Part shown: piece by piece, positions 1 through 6,958 of the stretch | Numbering within the stretch: the stretch's first letter is position 1 | How the letters are laid out: every line of letters begins with the position of its first letter | Source of the DNA: Sanchytrium tribonematis | Lineage: Eukaryota > Sanchytriomycota > Sanchytriomycetes > Sanchytriales > Sanchytriaceae | DNA length: 10,990 bases | Assembly: GCA_018985235.1 (NCBI GenBank) | Contig: JADGIG010000272.1 | Span: 1-10,990 of the forward strand | Reading direction: 5' to 3' | Program-made: the position numbers and the translations under genes | Notes under the pieces: model-generated | Told to the model about the DNA's origin: nothing | The model's input: the letters and a program-made list of their open reading frames with translations, nothing else | Database searches by the model: none

Positions 1-792
1 AGTGAAGAAATTACCATCCAATGCACCAGTCCTGCAAAACATCTCTACCACGCTACTTGCATGGCAAATTGGTTTGTGAAGCAGTTTAAGAATCAAATAG
101 ATTCAGGATCAAATTTAAAGATACATACAACACCAAAATGTTATTGCACAAAACCCTATGAGAATCTACAAAATATATTTCAAGAAAAGGATTTAGAATT
201 GCAATCTTTTGTTAAAAATCGTGATCAAATCATTGCTAATCATTTAGCACACTTTATTGACGAATTAATCACATTAAAACACGTCATCATACCATATTTT
301 AAAGACATTTATCCCCATAAATTATTTAATCGTCATAATTTGATTGAGAAAGCATGGATTCAAGTACTTGGTAGTGCTTCTTTATTGGATTTAAAGGGCG
401 CTATTATCAAAAGAAGTTGTCAGCCATATCGTGAACCATTATTTGTGCAATTTGGATACATCATTATGCCAAATAAAACCTACAATTTCGAATTTCCTCA
501 AATTTCATTAGAATCAGATTCTGATTTAATTCAATTATCAAATCAATTGATTGAAGCAGATTTGAGAGCACTCACTCAACGTGATTTGAAAGTGATTTAT
601 GTCAAATATTTCATGTTGACCTTAAAATTGCAAGATTTGCAAATAGATTCCTCCATTGCCTCGATGAATGAGATTCAACAACAATTAATGGATAAATTAT
701 TTATTAAAAATGATGATCATAATGAAAATGCCCTGGAATATCTCAAAATAGGTCGCAAATTTAATATTTTCATTAAATATATTTTATCTTAA
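1..792 (+). CDS. RING-like zinc-finger protein, 5'-truncated
   Basis: The reading frame is open from the first base, so the gene probably begins before the window; the first ATG at 61 is likely internal. The 20 codons before that ATG, with the codons after it, read as the second half of a RING-type finger: a Cys, then H-x2-H-x2-C followed by a Trp-Phe pair, then about 26 residues later a closing C-x-C in place of the usual C-x2-C. The remaining ~210 residues are mostly helical and moderately charged, without a family I recognise. By analogy with RING proteins it may be an E3 ubiquitin ligase, but the N-terminal zinc ligands are outside the window and the spacing is loose, so the zinc-finger call is an inference. 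It converges on the small minus-strand gene, and the two stop codons overlap in a TTAA at 789-792. Confidence 0.7.
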   Translation, partial: SEEITIQCTSPAKHLYHATCMANWFVKQFKNQIDSGSNLKIHTTPKCYCTKPYENLQNIFQEKDLELQSFVKNRDQIIANHLAHFIDELITLKHVIIPYFKDIYPHKLFNRHNLIEKAWIQVLGSASLLDLKGAIIKRSCQPYREPLFVQFGYIIMPNKTYNFEFPQISLESDSDLIQLSNQLIEADLRALTQRDLKVIYVKYFMLTLKLQDLQIDSSIASMNEIQQQLMDKLFIKNDDHNENALEYLKIGRKFNIFIKYILS

Positions 793-1229
793 GAAACTGG
801 CTGTATCTCACCCAATTTGAACTCTGAAATATGTCCAATTTCAACTATTTTCTTTAATTCCTCTTCTATTCTCTCCCTTGGTCCATTAATATGCAAATAA
901 CCATTAATTCCCAATGATTCCAATTGCTTTACGATAAATTTATTTTCCAAATACGCTCTTACACTCTTGAAATTTGTACCTTGAAGATCATAAAAATGCA
1001 TTGGTCCACTTATAATTTCTCTTTTTGGTGGAGAAATCACTATTTTCCCATGTTGATGTTTCCATAATCCATATAATCCAGCAGATATAGCCAATATACT
1101 ACCCCATATAGGATAATAATGATTATGATAGACATGTAATTCACGTGGATCATATGGATATGGCATAGAATGATGAGGAATAGCAAATAATTGCAAAATC
1201 AACATGTTTTGAGGAGTGTCGTACATCAT
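789..1229 (-). CDS. Small membrane protein with acylphosphatase-like C-terminal domain (tentative)
   Basis: 146 residues. Residues ~1-40 are rich in Tyr, His and Pro; residues ~41-56 form one likely membrane helix; residues ~75-145 are a soluble domain. That domain reads like an acylphosphatase fold: LQG-T-N-F-K where the family has VQG-x-x-F-R, a long helix, LGINGY where the family has LGLxGW, then NGP and a second amphipathic helix. The catalytic Arg would be Lys88 and the catalytic Asn is not at its expected place, and the loop after GY is shortened, so enzymatic activity is doubtful. The assignment is by eye only. Its ATG-ATG start lies inside the stop codon of the upstream GH47-like gene (4-bp ATGA overlap), so it may be translated from the same mRNA, be joined to it by splicing, or have its own promoter inside the upstream gene. 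Its stop overlaps that of the converging gene. Confidence 0.62.
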   Translation of the reverse strand: MMYDTPQNMLILQLFAIPHHSMPYPYDPRELHVYHNHYYPIWGSILAISAGLYGLWKHQHGKIVISPPKREIISGPMHFYDLQGTNFKSVRAYLENKFIVKQLESLGINGYLHINGPRERIEEELKKIVEIGHISEFKLGEIQPVS

Positions 1230-2701
1230 TTATTACTCATTTTAATTGCATGCCCATTATTATTAAATAGATATGCTTCTAATGGATACCCATCATCAAA
1301 TGTCAAATATATCATTTTCATCATTTTAAAGAATTGACTATCCATGCTATGAAACACATATGCATTTAAATCCCAAGTAAATATCCCTAAATAGTTGTTG
1401 AGTGTATAATATCCTATTTTCAACCAATTCATCCACTTACTTTCATCTGGTTGCAAATATTCACCCGTGTTAACATCAATGGGTGAATATCCATAAGATG
1501 TCTTGCATTTCTCATCTACAATGCGTGCAATCTCGTAATTACGTTGCTGATATGTTTGATTCTTTGTGAGTCGATATAAATAGAAATGAGATTCAACCAA
1601 ATATGACTCAAATCTGAAATATGATTTATCTTGTAATCCGATGAATGCAGTGCTTTCAGATGGTCCTAATTTGGTGTGTGAGGATTGGTATAGATGCCAA
1701 CACCCATCAGCCAATTCAATGGCATATTGTAAATCTTGATGAAGTGCAAAAATGGATGCAAATTGACATGAAGTATGTTCTAAAATACCTCTTTCTAGTT
1801 TATTATTGACTTGTACATCACTTGCAATATACGTATAACCATCATAATACCGAGTTAATTGAGATTTAATGGCATTTAATGAGATATTGGCATAATTCAA
1901 GAGAGATTTGTCATTTGTGTAAATACCTGTTTTTAATAAATATTGGTAAAATGAGTCTAATCCACTGCCTGCTGCATAGGCATCATGATAATATAACTCG
2001 CCTTGATTGCTAATTGTGGATGGAAATAGACCTGGATGCTCTAAATCAGATTTTAAAATATAGCCATAAATGGATAATGCCTTGTTTAAATACGTTGCAT
2101 TTTGAGTTAAATGGGATAAATGGGCCATTTCTAATTGACGAGTACCTACAAATGACAATGACATGTAAAATAATTGAGAATGTGATTTGGTGTTGAAATC
2201 AAATGTGCGGAATGGCATTTTATCATGATTTGATAAATGATTTGCAATATAAATGGCTTTATTTAAATAAATTTGATTCTGAGTAGCATCGTACATGGAT
2301 AAACAACTTGCTAATACCTTGTTGATGAATTCAAATGTGTTGATATTTGCATGAAAATCATGATTTAATATTGCTTCATTTGCCATTTTATAATAGGGAC
2401 TATTGAGTATGTACAGTGTATCAATGGCATCATATAAAGTTAATAGTGTTGATGGACTACCATATGACCAATTAATCCCATTACCATGTTGTGGATCCAA
2501 GAAATCAGATGGAAATGCAAATTGGAAATAATTGGAAATGGCATGATTTGTCATATTTTGGATAAAATATTTGATATTTACAGTATCTGATAGTGGTAAA
2601 TGATAGAAATGAGTGAAATCAGGGATATCGGGAGGAGTTTGAGGGTAATTGTAAATGGCAATTGAAATGGCAATGATTGCGAGTGAAATGGCATAAAACA
2701 T
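1226..2701 (-). CDS. GH47 (class I) alpha-mannosidase-like protein, possibly inactive
   Basis: 491 residues. Residues ~1-17 are a signal peptide or signal anchor. The rest follows glycoside hydrolase family 47, the Ca2+-dependent enzymes and EDEM-type proteins that trim or recognise high-mannose N-glycans in ER and Golgi. Visible motifs in order are TLYDAIDTLYIL (~88-99), NTFE with Glu124 (family general-acid Glu), QLEMAHLSHLT (~189-199), GLFP (~224), GLDSFYQYLLK with Asp249 (family catalytic Asp), LEHTSC with His309, and LVESHFYLYRLT (~368-379). The second half is degenerate. The RPE motif carrying the third catalytic Glu is unclear (R-F-E two residues too early, or Tyr in a gapless alignment). 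The MES and GET glutamates become Asn425 and Tyr431. The Ca2+-binding NTEAH motif is NNNGH (480-484). A lectin-like role or altered catalysis is possible. Length fits the family and no intron is needed. Start chosen at the first ATG, directly before the hydrophobic segment. Confidence 0.88.
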   Translation of the reverse strand: MFYAISLAIIAISIAIYNYPQTPPDIPDFTHFYHLPLSDTVNIKYFIQNMTNHAISNYFQFAFPSDFLDPQHGNGINWSYGSPSTLLTLYDAIDTLYILNSPYYKMANEAILNHDFHANINTFEFINKVLASCLSMYDATQNQIYLNKAIYIANHLSNHDKMPFRTFDFNTKSHSQLFYMSLSFVGTRQLEMAHLSHLTQNATYLNKALSIYGYILKSDLEHPGLFPSTISNQGELYYHDAYAAGSGLDSFYQYLLKTGIYTNDKSLLNYANISLNAIKSQLTRYYDGYTYIASDVQVNNKLERGILEHTSCQFASIFALHQDLQYAIELADGCWHLYQSSHTKLGPSESTAFIGLQDKSYFRFESYLVESHFYLYRLTKNQTYQQRNYEIARIVDEKCKTSYGYSPIDVNTGEYLQPDESKWMNWLKIGYYTLNNYLGIFTWDLNAYVFHSMDSQFFKMMKMIYLTFDDGYPLEAYLFNNNGHAIKMSNK

Positions 2702-2774
2702 GGAGAATTATCTCAAAACCAGAATTCACTTCAAATGATATATCGATCGGTGGAAATTCGAAATACACTGCAGG

Positions 2775-2781
2775 TTATATA
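2775..2781 (-). promoter_or_regulatory. TATA-like element upstream of the GH47-like gene
   Basis: On the minus strand this reads TATATAA, about 75 bases before the ATG at 2701, inside the ~140-bp gap to the next minus-strand gene. Position and sequence fit a core promoter, but in DNA this AT-rich such a match is expected often by chance. Confidence 0.3.
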
Positions 2782-2840
2782 GAATAATAAGTAATGATCA
2801 ATGTAATGTGAAGAGTATAATTTGTAAAAATGTGTATAAA

Positions 2841-2846
2841 TTTATT
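2841..2846 (-). terminator. AATAAA poly(A) signal overlapping the zinc-finger stop codon
   Basis: TTTATT on the plus strand is AATAAA on the minus strand and shares bases with the TAA stop of the C2H2 gene. It is a plausible cleavage/polyadenylation signal with almost no 3' UTR ahead of it. Confidence 0.4.
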
Positions 2847-3081
2847 TAAAGTCTTCTTTTGTCAACATTTGACCATGTTCCTTCAGCTTCCTATGCGTAT
2901 TTAAATGGCTTATTTTACCGTATGATCGATCACAATGATCGTAATTACATTTATACTTTCTATAAACATCTTTAGCCAAACATCTATGTCTTTTAAAAGA
3001 TTGTGTTTTCAAATTCCTATTTGGAATACAAAATGAATCTGGATTAAAGCAGCCAACACAGTGAGAATAATAGCACATCAT
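2842..3081 (-). CDS. Short C2H2 zinc-finger protein, Con7-type finger
   Basis: 79 residues starting with two Met codons; an in-frame stop (3103-3105) lies 21 bases upstream, so the ORF is complete as it stands unless spliced. The C-terminal half holds one C2H2 finger: YKC-x4-C, then SYG-x3-HLNTH and a second His after five residues, followed by Gly and TKEDFK. This matches the finger of fungal Con7-type transcription factors (YG...HLN.H.....HG...T..FK), which acts in sequence-specific DNA binding in the nucleus. Those proteins are normally several hundred residues long with the finger internal, so this is either a minimal single-finger protein or the last exon of a longer gene. The N-terminal part has further Cys and His residues (Cys-Tyr-Tyr-Ser-His-Cys, Gly-Cys-Phe) without a clear fold. 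The stop codon overlaps an AATAAA signal on the same strand. Confidence 0.65.
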   Translation of the reverse strand: MMCYYSHCVGCFNPDSFCIPNRNLKTQSFKRHRCLAKDVYRKYKCNYDHCDRSYGKISHLNTHRKLKEHGQMLTKEDFK

Positions 3082-3387
3082 AAGTAGAAGGCATGGATTT
3101 GATTAAATATGATTTCAGTCGCCTCTAAATTCGCCACATGTTCCGTAATTTACTAGGAGGTGTGAGTAATCATGTCATTTTCCTACTGGATTTCCGATTT
3201 GTACTCGTAAATCGACGCACAGATCATGAAAAATCACAACGATTGCCAGATCTAAAATATATTTTGTGTGACCAAAGAAACATGTTGGAATTGGTACAAA
3301 ATACGTTGATTTTTAGTCGTAATACGTCGCATCTCTTGAAAATCGTCACTTTGAGTCACAAAACATTACCTGTTCTATCGTAGGATG

Positions 3388-3506
3388 ACATGCAGATTAT
3401 ATCACGCCATTCGATCCGAAATCACGATGAGTCACGATTTATTTGGGAATTTTAGTCAGTAAATCACGCCATACATCACATTTCGACAATTTAAACACAT
3501 GCAGAT
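3388..3506. repeat. Pairs of short direct repeats
   Basis: ACATGCAGAT occurs at 3388-3397 and 3497-3506, and ATCACGCCAT at 3401-3410 and 3463-3472. The second pair is nested inside the first. TCACGAT occurs at 3422-3428 and 3432-3438, exactly 10 bases apart. This could be a binding-site cluster or a decayed duplication; chance is not excluded for 10-mers. Confidence 0.4.
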
Positions 3507-3598
3507 AAAAATTGGAATTTGTAGATCGATAAAAGTGAATAGAATTGGGTGAGTGGCTATAAGCGAGAAAAAAAAGTCAGGAATGTTGTTATTTTTGG

Positions 3599-3634
3599 AA
3601 ATGGACCATTAAACGCATTAATGGTGGGCCATTT
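3599..3634. repeat. Interrupted inverted repeat (hairpin)
   Basis: AAATGG-A-CCATTAA, loop ACGCA, TTAATGG-TGGG-CCATTT: a 13-bp stem with one asymmetric internal loop and a 5-nt terminal loop. It lies 36 bases before the larger palindrome. Confidence 0.5.
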
Positions 3635-3670
3635 TGAGTATATTCAATAAATTATTACCTGTAGTTTATG

Positions 3671-3698
3671 TGATAGCAATTTTTAAAAATTGTTATCA
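3671..3698. repeat. 28-bp near-perfect palindrome
   Basis: The left half TGATAGCAATTTTT and the right half are reverse complements except for one base pair, with no spacer. It could be a binding site for a dimeric protein or a cruciform/hairpin; as RNA there is no loop, so the tip would open. Confidence 0.55.
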
Positions 3699-3862
3699 TT
3701 TCTGAAGAATTTTAGGTGTTTGAGCTACTAAAAAGTTGTTAAGATTGGGAAGCCTTTACATTGATAAACAATAACACCCTCATTTCATAGTAATAAATCC
3801 AGCAGGCTTTGGAGAAATGTAATCTGGAAAAGTTGCTCTAATTTGTTTTTTGTGAAATTTGT

Positions 3863-3900
3863 CCATTAGTAAAATGGGAGCTAATTATCGCCATTAGTAA
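3863..3900 (+). repeat. 10-bp direct repeat CCATTAGTAA
   Basis: Two exact copies at 3863-3872 and 3891-3900, start to start 28 bases. A shorter core ATTAGTAA recurs at 4100-4107. No function is evident. Confidence 0.35.
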
Positions 3901-4483
3901 TAGTCTTACTAGATGTATAGATCTAAATCATTTGACTCATTTCACTGCTCAGTATCTCGATTAACGCGGAAAGAGGGTGCGACTGCGTGTGAAAGTTGAA
4001 ACGATCAATTATTTTTTGAAACTCTCTCATTTCCACTCACCAGTGAAAAGGATCAACGTGGCTGATCGTATCAACATGCTCCTTCATTTGTAACACTCAA
4101 TTAGTAATCAAGTTATCATATCCGGCAATTGCTCAGTATTTACAAAATGATTTGTCGATCTAAAGTGCGCCGTATCCACGACGTTAGACGCCCTTGAACT
4201 AATTCTTAAACAACTAGTTGCGATGGCAATCGAATTGTATCAAAGTAGGATGTTGATGAAATGATCACATCTCGACTGAAATCGGTGCCAGTAACACAGC
4301 GTCACACAACAAAGAATTTAATAATTAAATTCGACAATTATCAATAAAGCATCTTACAGCCCAACTTTCTATAATGTCGTGTCTCAATTCCCATTCTAGA
4401 TCATTTGATTCTAAAAGGAGTATCTAGAAACCCCCAAGGAGTCCCCGACTTCTTTAAAAATCATTGCTTCCCCAACCCCTCGA

Positions 4484-6932
4484 ATGTTTTTCCAATTGAT
4501 CTTTGCTGTATGTCAACCGACTACAGAATGTAATACAATCCAGGACTATTGTAAAATGGATGAAATGCACTCTAATAGAGCATTAGATACTGTTAATCAA
4601 GAAACCATTCGTATTTGCAATCAGGAATGTGCGCAACAGTATTACGATGCATACAATTGCATGCAGCAGAATGAAATGGCAAATACATGTAAAGATGAAT
4701 GGAATATGCGATGTTCCATTGACCCAAAGCCATTAACAGATACAGCATCCCCATGTATGAATGAATTTGTCAAGAATTTACAAATGAATGTGGCTTTAAA
4801 ATTCAAGAATGAGCAAGAATTGGATACGAATTTAATCAACCCACTCCCTGTTAATCCTAAATTGATGTTTTTATGTACAGATTGCTCCAAACAGTTGATT
4901 CTGTATACGCAGCAATATGAAACCCACAATCAATCTGCCACCAAATGGTCTTCCTTTATGAAAAACAATGCTTTGACGAGTTGTGGTACTCAATTCCTTG
5001 ACAACTTCCAGATCTCTAGTGATTTCACCAATTTTCTCAAGCCACAAACTCAAACATCTCAAAATTTGATTTTGATCATTGGTATCTCCATTTCTGCACT
5101 TGTATTGCTATTAATCATCTTCTTTGCTTATAGAAGATACATGGGTAAACCCCCATTAGGCGTCGTCGAGCAAGAATTGCATTTTCTCACTTCTATTGAT
5201 TTTAGATTTGTTTGGACCATTTTAGATCCACGCCCCTTTTTTATCCCACTCACTCGTCGCAAAGTTGTCTTATATCTATTATATATTGCTATTGGTATCG
5301 TATTATCAGGTGTATTCGGATATCTCCCAGATGGATTCTATTATTTTAAACAAGTTGCCAATTTCTCAGTTATTGCTGCAATTGTCCAAATCATCATTGA
5401 TCCACTATTAATCATTGTCACCATATTCACATGCAAATATGACTCAGTCCACCCTATAGAATCCATTGATCCACGCAGCAGAGACAGTCAAGAAATGCGT
5501 GAATTGAACTCAGTCAATCAATCTGCTCAATCCAGCAATGCGTCCCTAAATGGCAGTGCCCCATTCATCTCTAGAGGTGATATGCACTCTCAAATCGCAG
5601 TAGTCATTTGTACACACAATTCTGCAGCTGTTATTGAAGAAACCATCCACGCTGCTTTAAATCACTTTAATCCAGATAATATCTATATTGCAGACAATGG
5701 GTTCTCAGAATTACCCATGGACCACACCAAACAACTCATCCATGCCATTCATCCTGATATTGTCTATAGATATTACAATATTGGCAATAAAACACTCGCT
5801 CAATATTTGACAGTCAGATACATCCACAAGACACGTCGATCCACTAGCACCGATAATAGTGGGATGAGAGCCTCTCAAACCTCTTTAGATAGCAGTAGAA
5901 TGTCACAAAATACAACCAATGCCACCCAATCCCCAATTAATTATGTTTTAGTGATTGACGATGATGTGTCACTCCCTTTAAACATCCATTTCCCACTCCA
6001 TCAATTAAGTGGCAATGTCAAGGCACTCGCATATCCCATCAGAGGCGTAGATTATGAATTACAACAAGCTAGATTATTCACAAAATGGCAAGATATGGAA
6101 TACAAATTATGTGATTTTATCAGATTATTTCAAGATAAATATTGTAGTATTTTACATCCACATGGTGCTATTTCATTATGGCACAAGGATGTCCTACTTA
6201 GAATGTTGCATGACTCAGATTCCATCTTTTATGCAGATGATGTGAAAATGGGCAAATGGTTGTTGCAACACGGGTTTAAATTGGGATATGTCAATGATTG
6301 CATCGTAGATACGTAGTTTATATTCATTTAGTTGGTGTCCAGAGACCATTATTGGTGAATTTCCTAATTTTTATTCACAGCGTGTCAGATCATGGGATTT
6401 CTCAGAACATATGCTCACATGGACATTTATCAAGTTGGTATTCACGAGTTACTCTAATACAAGTATGAGAGAGACCATTTTATTGAAGATATTCCATTTA
6501 TATTCACTCTATCCCGTCGTCATTGATTGGGTGAAATTACCTGCTTTAATCTACATGATTATCGTAAATCCATCCTTTTTTGGAGTTGCATTAAGTGGTG
6601 TCGTGAGTTTAAATGCCATTGCCATCTTCGTATGGAATTATTGGGCGTGTCGTTACAGACCAGATATTCAAGTCACATTTGTGAGTATTATTACATTTCC
6701 ACTCTATAAAATATTGAGTAGTATGATCCGAGTCATTGCCATGTTGAGATGCGCATTGGTGTATTGGCCACGACACTCTACTAAAGATTTTAGACCCAAA
6801 TTGTTGACAGAAGGAAGAATTGGAGATATTGAGAAATATGAACATTTGGGATTAAAAAGAAGAATAACGAATATGAAGAGAGCATTTAGTAAGCGTAAAA
6901 CAAGCAGACCTGAAGAAGGTGTATTAAAATAA
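4484..6932 (+). CDS. Membrane GT2 polysaccharide synthase (chitin-synthase-like), join 4484-6312 and 6332-6932
   Basis: Spliced length 809 residues. Residues ~1-11 are a short signal peptide; ~12-190 an ectodomain with many cysteines (16, 23, 45, 49, 59, 69, 77, 91, 131, 134, 167); membrane helices ~195-216, ~260-280, ~294-317; a Ser/Asn-rich linker; GT2 catalytic domain from ~370. Catalytic signs are VVICTHNSA, IADNG (Asp404), IDDD (492-494), HPHGAISLW, ADDVKMG (Asp585/586) and QRVRSW (626-631). Further membrane helices follow, ending in a basic tail. GT2 synthases use UDP-sugars to make and export polymers such as chitin-like chains; this one's product is unknown. Residues ~450-484 are a Ser/Thr/Asn-rich insertion inside the catalytic domain. 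In the raw frame a TAG at 6314 interrupts the protein just before the QRxRSW region; removing 19 nt (6313-6331) gives VDT-WCPETIIGEF...QRVRSW, as the family expects. No earlier in-frame ATG follows the stop at 4412. Confidence 0.87.
6313..6331 (+). other. Candidate 19-nt spliceosomal intron in the GT2 gene
   Basis: The segment gtagtttatattcatttag starts with GT, ends with TTTAG, is ~79% AT and contains an in-frame stop (TAG at 6314-6316). It is phase 2, and removal keeps the Thr codon (AC+T). Other nearby GT/AG pairs either break the frame or delete residues that fit the family (LGYVNDCIVDT). A single-base indel instead of an intron would add seven family-foreign residues. Confidence 0.72.
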
Positions 6933-6955
6933 TAAAATAATGAATGAACTTTATT
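6931..6955. terminator. Facing AATAAA signals between convergent genes
   Basis: AATAAA on plus at 6931-6936 overlaps the GT2 stop codon (6930-6932). AATAAA on minus (plus TTTATT, 6950-6955) begins three bases after the stop of the cysteine-rich gene. The 26-bp gap therefore appears to hold both 3'-end signals. Confidence 0.45.
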
Positions 6956-6958
6956 CAC

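Larger units (their letters stand above)
3106..4483. other. About 1.4 kb without a convincing gene
   Basis: This is the only long gene-free stretch in the window. An 81-codon plus-strand reading frame (3138-3383) has no recognisable motif and unconvincing composition. I found no tRNA, rRNA, U6 or obvious snoRNA signature by eye. It holds a hairpin (3599-3634), a 28-bp near-perfect palindrome (3671-3698), clustered TCACG motifs (3402-3468) and short direct repeats. It separates divergent genes (the zinc-finger gene on minus, the GT2 gene on plus), so it must include both promoters; the last ~30 bases before 4484 are pyrimidine-rich. An unrecognised non-coding RNA or an old mobile-element remnant cannot be excluded. 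Confidence 0.6.

Noticed and set aside
2014-2196. Plus-strand reading frame opposite the GH47-like gene
   Set aside because: It lies wholly opposite conserved GH47 motifs, so it is a shadow frame.
3138-3383. 81-codon plus-strand reading frame in the gene-free region
   Set aside because: No domain, signal or compositional bias typical of the neighbouring genes, and the length is expected by chance in 1.4 kb.
3411-3419. TTCGATCC as a tRNA T-loop (B box)
   Set aside because: No matching A box, acceptor stem or anticodon arm could be drawn around it.
4031-4067. Two adjacent short hairpins (CACT/AGTG and GATCA/TGATC)
   Set aside because: Stems of 4-5 bp are expected by chance and neither has further support.
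4252-4280. TTGATGA and CTGA as snoRNA C and D boxes
   Set aside because: They are only about 20 bases apart and lack a terminal stem.
6411-6932. Separate gene for a small multi-pass membrane protein
   Set aside because: It directly continues the GT2 protein after the 19-nt intron; QRVRSW lies just before its first ATG in the same frame.
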